Source: Cyclobacterium sp.
Lineage (GTDB): Bacteria > Bacteroidota > Bacteroidia > Cytophagales > Cyclobacteriaceae
Reading direction: 5' to 3'
Length of the DNA: 64,000 bases
Assembly (NCBI RefSeq): GCF_014762705.1
Contig: NZ_JABURL010000060.1
Coordinates: 1 to 64,000 of the forward strand
The position numbers and the translations under genes are program-made. The notes beneath the pieces are model-generated. The model was not told where the DNA came from and searched no databases. It was given only the letters and a program-made list of their open reading frames with translations. Of the stretch, positions 1 through 7,477 are shown in pieces (positions within the stretch are counted from its first letter, which is position 1; each line of letters starts with the position of its first letter).

Positions 1-26
1 TTTTGGAGAAAAAAAACAACTAAATT

Positions 27-56
27 AGAGGCTGCCCGACTTTTCGGACAGCCTCT
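27..56 (-). terminator. imperfect hairpin, possible terminator
   Basis: The arms agaggctg and cagcctct enclose a further near-match around a central ttttc. On the minus strand the hairpin follows the nuclease gene and the broken tRNA copy, and a run of eight T residues lies about ten bases beyond it. It may end minus-strand transcription through this locus. The gap before the T run and the mismatch in the stem make this uncertain. Confidence 0.4.
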
Positions 57-114
57 TGCAAGTAGCGGGAACAGGACTCGATGCTGTGTCCGCCGCGGCG
101 GATATGAGCCCATG
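57..114 (-). pseudogene. truncated copy of the initiator tRNA gene (3' part)
   Basis: On the minus strand this carries the end of the anticodon loop (GGGCTCAT), then a perfect 14-bp palindrome TCCGCCGCGGCGGA (89-102) where the intact gene at 416-488 has the 3' anticodon stem and variable loop, then a damaged T arm and an intact acceptor 3' end (TCCCGCTACTTGCA). The 5' half of the tRNA is absent. The same palindrome sits at the same position in the two copies at 489-686, so all three share an origin. It cannot fold into a tRNA. Confidence 0.8.
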
Positions 115-120
115 GGATTA
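111..120. repeat. direct repeat CATGGGATTA, left copy
   Basis: The ten bases catgggatta occur here and again at 364-373. On the minus strand this copy holds the stop codon of the GIY-YIG gene and the other copy holds its start codon, so the coding sequence lies exactly between the repeats. It may mark an insertion or a recombination junction; a ten-base chance match cannot be excluded. Confidence 0.6.
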
Positions 121-366
121 ATTTTTGAGAATAAGATTCCGAATAAATTCTCTACCGATGCCTGTTTTGAGGTATTTTTCTCTATCCATGGCTTCTTTTT
201 TGGATTCAAATTCCTCAGTATGTATAACTTTCCAAGGCCGAAATTTAATCGTCCACCCCTTTTTACCCAGTTCATTATGGGAGATTAGGCGTTTTTGAAG
301 ATTAGAAGTAAAGCCGATGTAGATTTTATCGTATTTTTCACTGTAAAGTGCATAAACAGTAAACAT
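118..366 (-). CDS. GIY-YIG nuclease family protein (URI type), 82 aa
   Basis: A single-domain GIY-YIG protein. The start MFTVYALYS followed by KIYIGFTS supplies the two short beta strands (VYAL replacing the usual GIY, YIG present). An arginine follows in LQKRLISHN and the conserved glutamate lies further on. Proteins of this size are common in Bacteroidota, often in several copies per genome, and their role is not settled; some relatives cut DNA. The ATG at 366 is preferred because an upstream in-frame extension to 414 would run through the tRNA terminator. The gene lies between the intact initiator tRNA and a broken copy of it, on the same strand, so it probably depends on read-through from the tRNA. 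Family assignment is secure; function is not. Confidence 0.85.
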   Translation of the reverse strand: MFTVYALYSEKYDKIYIGFTSNLQKRLISHNELGKKGWTIKFRPWKVIHTEEFESKKEAMDREKYLKTGIGREFIRNLILKN

Positions 367-373
367 GGGATTA
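364..373. repeat. direct repeat CATGGGATTA, right copy
   Basis: Second copy of the ten-base repeat at 111-120. It contains the start codon of the GIY-YIG gene on the minus strand. Confidence 0.6.
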
Positions 374-381
374 AAAATAAC

Positions 382-410
382 AAAAAAAGGGCACTGTTTC
401 CAGTGCCCTT
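382..410 (-). terminator. rho-independent terminator of the initiator tRNA
   Basis: Eight-base-pair perfect stem, gggcactg with cagtgccc, loop tttc, followed on the minus strand by seven T residues. It begins six bases after the tRNA 3' end and lies just upstream of the GIY-YIG start. Confidence 0.9.
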
Positions 411-415
411 GCAAG

Positions 416-488
<73 letters not shown>

Positions 489-587
489 ATATGTTTTTAA
501 TTCAAAATGCCAACTTTCCGGACTCGAACCTGTGTCCGCCGCGGCGGATATGAGCCCAACGATCCGCCGTGGCGGATCCATCCCGCG
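489..587 (-). pseudogene. degenerate initiator tRNA copy with two palindromic substitutions, unit 1
   Basis: This 99-bp unit keeps, on the minus strand, the tRNA 5' end (CGCGGGATGGA), the 5' anticodon stem and anticodon (GTTGGGCTCATA) and the T arm (CACAGGTTCGAGTCC). The D arm is replaced by TCCGCCACGGCGGA (563-576) and the 3' anticodon stem plus variable loop by TCCGCCGCGGCGGA (535-548). The acceptor 3' strand is replaced by an AT-rich spacer (about 489-516). It cannot form a functional tRNA, but each palindrome would make a strong hairpin in RNA or single-stranded DNA. Confidence 0.85.
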
Positions 588-686
588 ATATGTTTTTAAT
601 TCAAAATGTCAAATTTCCGGATTCGAACTTGTGTCCGCCGCGGCGGATATGAGCCCAACGATCCGCCGTGGCGGATCCATCCCGCG
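588..686 (-). pseudogene. degenerate initiator tRNA copy with two palindromic substitutions, unit 2
   Basis: Tandem repeat of unit 1 with an exact 99-bp period. The two units differ at four positions, all in the spacer and T arm and none in the palindromes (634-647 and 662-675) or the anticodon segment. The duplication is therefore recent or has been kept uniform by recombination. Confidence 0.85.
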
Positions 687-838
687 ATATATTTTTATTA
701 ATTATTTCAAATTTTGTGACTCATTGTTAAGCGCAGCGAGAAATAAATCCTACACAATATAGCTTGTCAAATAAATCAACACTTTTCGGTATTTTATACG
801 GCAGCAAACGTTTTTTGTTGCCCTTTCCTTTATTGTGG

Positions 839-881
839 TACAAAGGTAAGGACATATTCTCAAAAATCAAGTACCTTTGTA
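839..881. promoter_or_regulatory. inverted repeat carrying divergent -7 elements
   Basis: Ten-base arms TACAAAGGTA (839-848) and TACCTTTGTA (872-881) are perfect inverted repeats 23 nt apart. Each contains TACCTTTG, a match to the Bacteroidota -7 element TAnnTTTG. On the minus strand a TTG at 868-870 lies 19 nt before the element at 841-848, giving a full promoter toward the tRNA locus. On the plus strand the element at 872-879 lies 17 nt before the era start but has no clear upstream TTG. Confidence 0.5.
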
Positions 882-896
882 AAAAAATCTGAAACC

Positions 897-1787
897 ATGT
901 CCGAAAGTACACACAAGGCAGGCTTTGTTAACATCATAGGTAAACCTAATGTAGGGAAGTCCACCCTGATGAATGCCCTGCTCGGAGAAAAATTGTCTAT
1001 CATTTCCTCCAAAGCACAGACTACCCGACATCGTATCCTTGGCATTATGAATGAAGAGGATTACCAGATTGTATTTTCAGATACCCCAGGTATGCTGAAA
1101 CCCAAGTATGAATTGCACAAAAGCATGATGGGCTTTGTCAATCTTTCTCTGGAAGATGCAGATGTGATCGTTTTTGTGACAGATTTGTTTGAAACAGATG
1201 AGGATATCCAGGAAATACTTCAGAAAATCAATGCTTCGGAAGTACCTGTATTGCTGGTGATCAATAAAATAGACCTGAACAAAGAAGAGAAACTACAGGA
1301 AGTCACCGATTACTGGACCCAAAGGATCAAGGCAGCAGTGGTCATACCCATATCGGCCCTGGAGCAGTTTAATTTGCAAAAAATCATGCAGGAAATCCTG
1401 GACAGGCTGCCGGTTCATCCACCGTTTTATGATAAGGAAGAACTGAGTGACCGCCCGGAGCGTTTCTTTGCGTCTGAGATCATTCGGGAAAAGATATTTA
1501 CGCGGTACAAAAAGGAAATCCCCTACAGTACGGAGGTGAGGATTGAAGATTTTGAGGAAACGGACAACCTGATTCGCATGCGGGCTTTGATTTTTGTGGA
1601 AAGGCAGAGTCAGAAAGGGATCATCATTGGCGACAAAGGCAATGCCTTAAAGAAAGTGGGTACCGAAGCCCGGATTGAAATGGAGACCTTTTTCGGAAAG
1701 AAGGTGTTTTTGGAAACCTTTGTCAAGGTGGAAGAAAACTGGAGAAAAAATAAAAACAAGTTGAAAAAATTTGGTTACGACCAATAA
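897..1787 (+). CDS. era: GTPase Era
   Basis: Ribosome-associated GTPase that binds the 3' end of 16S rRNA and helps mature the 30S subunit. The 296-residue length is normal. The G domain shows GKPNVGKS at 15-22 (P loop), the TTRH segment near 42-45, DTPG at 62-65 and NKID at 123-126. A C-terminal KH RNA-binding domain contains GIIIGDKGNALKKVG near residue 240. The ATG at 897 gives an N-terminus matching the family. The gene is followed after 11 bp by der, and the two GTPases are probably cotranscribed from the -7 element at 872-879. Assignment is secure. Confidence 0.97.
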   Translation: MSESTHKAGFVNIIGKPNVGKSTLMNALLGEKLSIISSKAQTTRHRILGIMNEEDYQIVFSDTPGMLKPKYELHKSMMGFVNLSLEDADVIVFVTDLFETDEDIQEILQKINASEVPVLLVINKIDLNKEEKLQEVTDYWTQRIKAAVVIPISALEQFNLQKIMQEILDRLPVHPPFYDKEELSDRPERFFASEIIREKIFTRYKKEIPYSTEVRIEDFEETDNLIRMRALIFVERQSQKGIIIGDKGNALKKVGTEARIEMETFFGKKVFLETFVKVEENWRKNKNKLKKFGYDQ

Positions 1788-1798
1788 AATAGCGCATT

Positions 1799-3112
1799 AT
1801 GGCTAATATAGTAGCAATTGTAGGAAGACCTAACGTGGGTAAATCCACTTTTTTTAACCGGTTGATAGAGGAAAGGAAGGCCATTGAGGACAACCTCAGT
1901 GGCGTGACCCGGGACCGCCATTACGGGCATGCCCAGTGGGGAGGCAAGTTTTTTTCGGTGATCGATACCGGGGGTTACGTGACCGGGTCTGATGATGTGT
2001 TCGAAAAGGAAATCCGGAAACAAGTCAAACTGGCCATAGAAGAGGCATCCGTCATTCTTTTTGTGGTGGATTGCATCGATGGGCTGACGGATCTGGATAC
2101 CGAATTTGCCAGGGAACTCAGAAATACGGACAAACCGGTATTTATGGTGGCAAATAAAGCGGATAACCTGGACAAAATGTTGATGGCCAATGAGTTTTAT
2201 GCGCTTGGCTTGGGTGAGGAGACCATCTTTCCGATTTCTTCCTCCAGTGGAAGCGGCATAGGTGACCTGCTGGATGAAGTGATCAAAAAATTTCCGGATG
2301 AAGGAGAGGAAGACCCGGATGAGGGGGTGCCAAAAATCGCCATTCTGGGCCGCCCCAATGTGGGGAAATCCTCCTTCCTCAATGCCTTGATAGGTAAAGA
2401 ACGATCCATCGTAACCGATGAAGCCGGTACAACCCGCGATGCCATTCATACCCGGTACCAATTGTATGGCAAAGACTATATCCTTACAGATACAGCAGGT
2501 ATCCGCAAAAAGGCCAAGGTAAAGGAGGACATTGAGTTTTATGCGGTCATGCGTTCCCTGCGTACCCTGGAAGATTCGGATGTGGTGATCGTCATGGTAG
2601 ATGCTACCCGCGGGCTGGAATCTCAGGATGTAAACCTGATTTCCCTGGCCATCAAAAACAACAAAGGGATCATGATCATGGTGAACAAATGGGATTTGAT
2701 CGAAAAGGATCACAAGACCATGCTCACCTTCAAAGAGGACATGAGCCAAAAGTTAGGTGAAAATAAGTGGATTCCGATTATATTTATTTCTGCACTGACC
2801 AAGCAAAGGATTTTCCAGGCCATGGAATTGGCCATGAAAGTGTACGACAACAAACACAGGAAAGTGCCTACCTCCAAATTAAACGAATTTATACTTCCTG
2901 AAATTGAAAAATATCCGCCACCTGCAAACAAAGGTAAATACATCAAAATAAAATACATTACCCAATTGCCAACAAAAAACCCGGTTTTTGCGTTTTTTTG
3001 TAACTTGCCACAATACATTAAATCTCCCTACACCCGGTTTTTGGAAAACAGGCTGAGAGAGAATTTTGATTTTGAAGGAGTACCGGTGAAGATTACCTAC
3101 AAGAAAAAATAA
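1799..3112 (+). CDS. der: ribosome biogenesis GTPase Der (EngA)
   Basis: GTPase with two tandem Era-like domains, needed for 50S subunit assembly. Both P loops read GRPNVGKS, at residues 9-16 and about 184-191. DTGG and DTAG mark the two G3 motifs, and NKAD and NKWD the two G4 motifs. The last hundred residues form the KH-like domain. Length 437 is normal. It starts 11 bp after era and is followed 6 bp later by a lipoprotein gene, so the three likely form one transcript. Confidence 0.97.
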   Translation: MANIVAIVGRPNVGKSTFFNRLIEERKAIEDNLSGVTRDRHYGHAQWGGKFFSVIDTGGYVTGSDDVFEKEIRKQVKLAIEEASVILFVVDCIDGLTDLDTEFARELRNTDKPVFMVANKADNLDKMLMANEFYALGLGEETIFPISSSSGSGIGDLLDEVIKKFPDEGEEDPDEGVPKIAILGRPNVGKSSFLNALIGKERSIVTDEAGTTRDAIHTRYQLYGKDYILTDTAGIRKKAKVKEDIEFYAVMRSLRTLEDSDVVIVMVDATRGLESQDVNLISLAIKNNKGIMIMVNKWDLIEKDHKTMLTFKEDMSQKLGENKWIPIIFISALTKQRIFQAMELAMKVYDNKHRKVPTSKLNEFILPEIEKYPPPANKGKYIKIKYITQLPTKNPVFAFFCNLPQYIKSPYTRFLENRLRENFDFEGVPVKITYKKK

Positions 3113-3118
3113 TCCAGT

Positions 3119-3655
3119 ATGAAAAATTTATGGTATGTTGCCCTTTTTGCATTGGCTTTGTTTACAGGCTGTGCAGTTGAGGATGAACCTGCGGAGCCGC
3201 AGTTGGCGGGAGGAGTGTGGAGTCTGGAGTCAGCGAATGTACAGGCATCGGGCACCGCGGTAATTCCGGGCACCCAGAATTCCGTCCCTGTTTCCATTAC
3301 CGGTAACGGGGAAGACTACGACATGACTGTGGTCTTTGGTGAAGATCCCAATACGGTGATGGCGGAAGGTGAATTCGTTTTCTTTGTCGAAGTGAGTGTG
3401 GCAGGCATTCCTTTTGCAGATCAGCGGTTTCCTGTCCAGGGTACTGAAACTTTTGCTGGCACCTGGGAAATCAACAATGATCAACTGGTGATGGTGGATA
3501 CTGATAATGATGTCTTTGAGATGGAAATTTTAGAATTCACAGAAAACCGGCTTAGGGTTTCTGGCATGCCGAATGTCATGGATTTTAGCGAATTTGATAT
3601 GTCAGGAGTGACCCCTGGGGAAGCAACAGCAGAATTCGTTCTGGTCAGGCAATAA
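3119..3655 (+). CDS. putative lipoprotein, 178 aa
   Basis: Not assigned to a named family. A short positive N-terminus, a hydrophobic stretch and the lipobox LFTGC (Cys at residue 18) predict a lipoprotein; the acidic residues after the Cys (VEDEPAEP) resemble Bacteroidota lipoprotein export sequences. The rest is rich in short beta-strand-like segments with repeated GEF/GTE/GTW turns and resembles small lipocalin-like or DUF beta-barrel lipoproteins. It lies only 6 bp after der, so it is probably expressed with the ribosome-assembly GTPases, although that location may be incidental. No terminator is visible behind it. Confidence 0.75.
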   Translation: MKNLWYVALFALALFTGCAVEDEPAEPQLAGGVWSLESANVQASGTAVIPGTQNSVPVSITGNGEDYDMTVVFGEDPNTVMAEGEFVFFVEVSVAGIPFADQRFPVQGTETFAGTWEINNDQLVMVDTDNDVFEMEILEFTENRLRVSGMPNVMDFSEFDMSGVTPGEATAEFVLVRQ

Positions 3656-3791
3656 TAAAATCCGTTTCGTTGGAGCTGGCCAAATGTGAAGGCTTAGCTG
3701 TGTCAGAACATCATTTTATAGAAACCGGGCTTTATCGGGTATGGGTTGAAGAAATTTAGAGATTGGGTTATTCCCTGACCGTAAAATTAAT
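3656..3791. other. convergent spacer, nothing recognised
   Basis: Gap of 136 bp between the lipoprotein gene and the 3' end of rsmG. No terminator-like hairpin with a T run, RNA gene or repeat was seen. Confidence 0.5.
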
Positions 3792-4439
3792 TTACCTTTT
3801 TCCCTCATAGGGGATGTAGATTACTTTTTTGGTTTTAAAGAATTCTTCTGAAAAATAATCATCCAGAAAATAAGGTACATAGGACAGGTTTAAAGCCTCG
3901 AGTTCCTCATCTACCTCACCGCCTTTCAGGTAGAAGATACCATTTTGGAAGTCCTGATGCAGATTTTCTTTTCTGAATTTACCTTTTACCCAGGGAAGGA
4001 ATTTCTCCATTTGGGTCACCGCCCTGCTGATCACAAAGTGATAGCTTCGGGTCAGACTTTCTGCCCTGGCCTGTTGGGCTTCTACATTTTGCAAACCAAG
4101 CTGCCGGACCACATCCTTCACCACAGTGATCTTTTTGCCTATGGAGTCCACCAGGTGAAAATGGACTTCAGGGAATAATATAGCCAGGGGAATGCCCGGA
4201 AATCCACCTCCTGTGCCAATATCCAATATTTTAGTACCCGGAGAAAACTGAATTACCCTGGCAATGCCGAGAGAATGCAATACATGGTGTATGTAAAAAC
4301 TATCCATGTCTTTTCTGCTGATCACATTGATTTTGCTGTTCCAATCCTGGTAAATTGCTCCCATGAGTTCGAATTGATGAATTTGCTTTTCCGTCAAATC
4401 GGGGAAATATTTCAGGATGAGCGATTGGTCTGGCTCCAT
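3792..4439 (-). CDS. rsmG: 16S rRNA (guanine-527-N7)-methyltransferase RsmG
   Basis: Rossmann-fold methyltransferase that modifies G527 of 16S rRNA using S-adenosylmethionine; formerly GidB. The 215-residue protein has the SAM-binding segment ILDIGTGGGFPGIPLAI near residues 70-86, the LVDSIGKK motif after it and FVISRAV near the active site. It follows the sigma factor gene by 3 bp on the same strand, the last of a three-gene run (glycosyltransferase, sigma factor, rsmG). Length and motifs are typical. Confidence 0.95.
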   Translation of the reverse strand: MEPDQSLILKYFPDLTEKQIHQFELMGAIYQDWNSKINVISRKDMDSFYIHHVLHSLGIARVIQFSPGTKILDIGTGGGFPGIPLAILFPEVHFHLVDSIGKKITVVKDVVRQLGLQNVEAQQARAESLTRSYHFVISRAVTQMEKFLPWVKGKFRKENLHQDFQNGIFYLKGGEVDEELEALNLSYVPYFLDDYFSEEFFKTKKVIYIPYEGKR

Positions 4440-4442
4440 GAA

Positions 4443-5054
4443 TTAAATATGTTTGTTTTTACCCTGGGCGATTTCGAAAAGCAATTCCCTGGACCTGTGA
4501 AGCTGCGCTTTGACGGTGCCCAAAGGTTTTCCCAATTCCTCGGCAATTTCATCATAAGACAACTCGTCAAAATACCTTAATTTGACCAATTTGCGGTACT
4601 TGGCCGGGAGTTTTGCAACAAAAATGCGGACCATCTCCTTTCTTTGGGTCTTGATGAATTCATCCTGAGGATTGTTGTCATCATCTTCAATGTCTATATT
4701 GACTGTGTTGCCTCCATCATCTGTCATGGTATTGTTGAGGCTCATGGTTTTGAGTTTCTTTTTCCGGATAAAGTCGATGGTATTATTGGTGGCAATGCGG
4801 AAAAGCCAGGTGGAGAAAGTGTAGTCTTTTTTAAATTTATGGAGGTTCCTGAAGGCCTTGGCAAAGGCCTCCATGGTCAGGTCTTCGGCATCATCCGCAT
4901 CCCTGATCATTTTCAATATCATAAAATACACGGCTTTCTTATAGCGTTTCATCAGCGAAGCATAAGCCTGCTGGTCTTTCTCCTTGACCGCCTTGTCGAT
5001 CAATTCGAAATCTTCCAATGCCTTATCTGAAAAACCTCTTTCGTTTATTTCCAT
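4443..5054 (-). CDS. ECF-type RNA polymerase sigma factor
   Basis: A 203-residue sigma-70 family protein of the extracytoplasmic function group. Region 2 covers roughly residues 25-95 (DAEDLTMEAFAKAFRNLHKF and the FSTWLFRIATNNTIDFIRKKK recognition segment), followed by an acidic linker (DIEDDDNNPQDE), and region 4 covers about 130-190 with the helix-turn-helix LSYDEIAEELGKPLGTVKAQLHRSR. No anti-sigma gene is adjacent, so its control is unknown. Its first 10 bp overlap the end of the glycosyltransferase gene, which implies translational coupling. Confidence 0.92.
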   Translation of the reverse strand: MEINERGFSDKALEDFELIDKAVKEKDQQAYASLMKRYKKAVYFMILKMIRDADDAEDLTMEAFAKAFRNLHKFKKDYTFSTWLFRIATNNTIDFIRKKKLKTMSLNNTMTDDGGNTVNIDIEDDDNNPQDEFIKTQRKEMVRIFVAKLPAKYRKLVKLRYFDELSYDEIAEELGKPLGTVKAQLHRSRELLFEIAQGKNKHI

Positions 5055-6172
5055 TTAACCGTTTTTGACAGGTAACCTAGTGTACCCAGAACCCAAAAAT
5101 AGACCATATACATCAAATCGAAAAACATGGTCCAAATCACTTTTCCTTTGCCTTCCAGTTTTTTTCTGGCTTCATGGATGATGAAATACTGAATTGTGGC
5201 CCTGAACAAAACTAACCCCAATACCACGGCAATTGGTTCCCAGGAACTGGCGAGAATGACAATCACGGCAGCAGAAAGCCAGAATATCAAATGACTCAAC
5301 GAATACAAACCTAATTTTAGTTTATCTTTGCCACGGTAATATTTACCGGCATGAAAATGACGCTTTTTTTGCGTAAAGTAGTCTTTGAAGTTGGTTTTTG
5401 GCTCGGAAACGGTAATGCTTTCCGGATGAGCCACAATGGCGGTATTTGATGACATGGCATAGCGATTGACAAAGAGGTCATCATCCCCGCCTTCAATGTG
5501 CCAAAGGGATTTAAAAGCTTTTTTCTCCATAAAAAAATCCTTCCTGTAACACAGGTTTCTGCCTACCCCCATAAAGGGAGATTTCCAATACCCAAAAGAA
5601 AAATAATAAATGGCGGTAAGCAGGGTTTCGAATTGTATGATCCGATTCAATAAGCCGGGCAGGGCCATGTAGGAGCCGTGGCCCAGGGCAAAAACCTTGT
5701 TTTCAAGGCGGATGGGGGCGGACATCCTTTTGATCCAATGCAATGATACCGGTCTGCAATCTGCGTCTGTCAACAAAACAATGCCATATTGGGAGACCTT
5801 GATCCCAAGGGTAAGGGCGTATTTTTTTGAAGTTACATGAGAAGGGGTGTACCGGATATTCACCGCCCTGAAATTGGGATATTGTGTGGAAAACTCACGC
5901 AGTAAGGCTTCTGAATCATCCCAGGAACAGTCATTGACGACTACCACTTCAAATTTGGGATACTGTTGTTGCATTAACAAAGGAATAAGGTCCTTGAGGT
6001 GGGAGGACTCATTTTTTGCCGCAATGACAATGGAAACTCCGGGCGGGTTCGGAATTAGATTTTCTTCAGGCTGGTTTTTGTAGAAAAATGCAAATCTGCC
6101 AAAAACAAGCAGCAAATAAGTAAACTGTATGCCCGAAGCCAAAAAAAACAAGCCCCATATTATATTTTCCAT
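5045..6172 (-). CDS. membrane glycosyltransferase, family 2
   Basis: A 375-residue inverting glycosyltransferase of the GT-A fold. An N-terminal membrane helix spans about residues 5-28. The catalytic domain begins with GVSIVIAAKNES at 45, has the metal-binding DAD at 136-138, GGDDD near 227, and QKKRHFH near 268 in the place of the usual QxxRW motif. Three membrane helices follow at the C-terminus. The layout resembles synthases of polysaccharides or glycolipids; the sugar and acceptor cannot be told from sequence. It heads the run with the ECF sigma factor and rsmG. Confidence 0.85.
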   Translation of the reverse strand: MENIIWGLFFLASGIQFTYLLLVFGRFAFFYKNQPEENLIPNPPGVSIVIAAKNESSHLKDLIPLLMQQQYPKFEVVVVNDCSWDDSEALLREFSTQYPNFRAVNIRYTPSHVTSKKYALTLGIKVSQYGIVLLTDADCRPVSLHWIKRMSAPIRLENKVFALGHGSYMALPGLLNRIIQFETLLTAIYYFSFGYWKSPFMGVGRNLCYRKDFFMEKKAFKSLWHIEGGDDDLFVNRYAMSSNTAIVAHPESITVSEPKTNFKDYFTQKKRHFHAGKYYRGKDKLKLGLYSLSHLIFWLSAAVIVILASSWEPIAVVLGLVLFRATIQYFIIHEARKKLEGKGKVIWTMFFDLMYMVYFWVLGTLGYLSKTVKWK

Positions 6173-6238
6173 GCTTACCTGTTGAGTCGCTTGCTTAAGA
6201 TTAAATCAAAAATTTCGTTTCTTTTGTAGAAATGCACC

Positions 6239-6246
6239 TATTTTTG
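6239..6246 (+). promoter_or_regulatory. -7 promoter element upstream of tgt
   Basis: TATTTTTG matches the Bacteroidota -7 consensus TAnnTTTG. A weak -33-like TTTCG lies about 21 nt upstream. A purine-rich aaggag at 6258-6263 follows, and the tgt start lies 48 nt after the element. Confidence 0.4.
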
Positions 6247-6294
6247 TGCCCAAATATAAGGAGTAATTGGTGGATTTTTCAATGAAAGGCAGGA

Positions 6295-7425
6295 ATGAAA
6301 TTTAATCTTCAGCATAAAGATCAGGCTACAAAGGCCAGAGCCGGGAGGATACTGACAGACCACGGGGAAATACAAACCCCCATATTCATGCCGGTGGGAA
6401 CAGCAGGATCGGTAAAAGCCGTTCATCAACGGGAATTGACTTATGATATAAAGGCACAGATCATCCTGGGCAATACCTATCATTTGTACCTTCGCCCCGG
6501 TTTGCAGGTGCTGGAGGCGGCGGGGGGGCTTCACAAATTTATGGGTTGGACCGGCCCGATACTTACCGATAGTGGAGGATATCAGGTATTTTCCCTGGCA
6601 GATAGTCGGAAGATTACCGAGGAGGGTGTCATGTTTCAATCTCATATTGATGGCTCCAGGCATCATTTCAGTCCTGAATCGGTGATGGATGTGCAGCGCA
6701 GTATAGGTGCAGATATTATCATGGCTTTTGATGAATGCACTCCCTACCCCTGCGAGTGGAATTATGCCAAAACCTCTCTGGCCCTGACCCAACGCTGGCT
6801 CGGACGCTGCAAACAAAGATTTGACGCTACCGAAGGAAAATATGGCTATCAGCAGGCCCTTTTCCCCATTGTACAGGGCAGTACCTTCAAGGATTTAAGA
6901 CAAGATGCTGCCCGTTTTGTGGCAGATCAGCATATGGAAGGGAATGCCATAGGAGGATTATCAGTAGGAGAACCGGCCGAACTAATGTATGAAATGACAG
7001 ATCTGGTTACCGATCTTTTACCCAAAGAAAAGCCAAGGTACCTGATGGGAGTGGGAACACCTGCCAATATTCTGGAAGCAATCGGCTTGGGCATAGATAT
7101 GTTTGATTGCGTGATGCCGACCAGGAATGCCAGAAATGGGATGTTGTTCACTACCGAAGGGATTATCAATATCAGGAATGAAAAATGGAAAGCGGATTTT
7201 TCTCCCATAGATAACGGCTTCCCCTCCCATGTCAGTAGTTTTTATACCCGGGCCTATCTGAGGCACCTGACGATCAGTAAGGAAATGTTGGCGGCGCAGA
7301 TTGCCAGTATTCATAATTTATCCTTTTATCTTTGGCTGGTAGCCCAGGCCAGGGAACATATTATCGCAGGGGATTTTCTCACATGGAAAAATGCCATGGT
7401 AGAAAAAGTTGGCAGGCGTCTATAA
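6295..7425 (+). CDS. tgt: tRNA-guanine transglycosylase (queuine tRNA-ribosyltransferase)
   Basis: Exchanges guanine 34 for a queuosine precursor in tRNAs with GUN anticodons. The 376-residue TIM-barrel protein has DSGGYQVFS with the general-base Asp, the QGS segment, GGLSVGEP, and FDCVMPTRNARNG with the nucleophilic Asp. The zinc site is unusual: counting from the E. coli enzyme, the ligands Cys302, Cys304 and Cys307 correspond here to Phe309, Ser311 and Ser314, while the fourth ligand is kept as His340. The substrate-binding residues remain, so activity is expected without the canonical metal site. An LptF/LptG permease gene follows 52 bp later. Confidence 0.95.
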   Translation: MKFNLQHKDQATKARAGRILTDHGEIQTPIFMPVGTAGSVKAVHQRELTYDIKAQIILGNTYHLYLRPGLQVLEAAGGLHKFMGWTGPILTDSGGYQVFSLADSRKITEEGVMFQSHIDGSRHHFSPESVMDVQRSIGADIIMAFDECTPYPCEWNYAKTSLALTQRWLGRCKQRFDATEGKYGYQQALFPIVQGSTFKDLRQDAARFVADQHMEGNAIGGLSVGEPAELMYEMTDLVTDLLPKEKPRYLMGVGTPANILEAIGLGIDMFDCVMPTRNARNGMLFTTEGIINIRNEKWKADFSPIDNGFPSHVSSFYTRAYLRHLTISKEMLAAQIASIHNLSFYLWLVAQAREHIIAGDFLTWKNAMVEKVGRRL

Positions 7426-7477
7426 ACCCCGGAGATATTAATTCGTTTGCTATCATTGGGAAATTAAGCCAGTTAAA

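Noticed and set aside
489-686. Two further functional tRNA genes upstream of tRNA-fMet
   Set aside because: The D arm and the 3' half of the anticodon arm are replaced by unrelated palindromes and the 3' acceptor strand is missing, so no cloverleaf can form.
489-686. CRISPR array
   Set aside because: Only two tandem units, identical along nearly their whole length and derived from tRNA sequence; there are no unique spacers and no cas genes.
1775-2749. A 324-codon open frame on the minus strand opposite der
   Set aside because: It is antisense to a clearly conserved GTPase; its translation has no recognisable domain.
3656-3791. Remnant gene between the lipoprotein and rsmG
   Set aside because: Short open stretches only, with no similarity to a known protein and no conserved motif.
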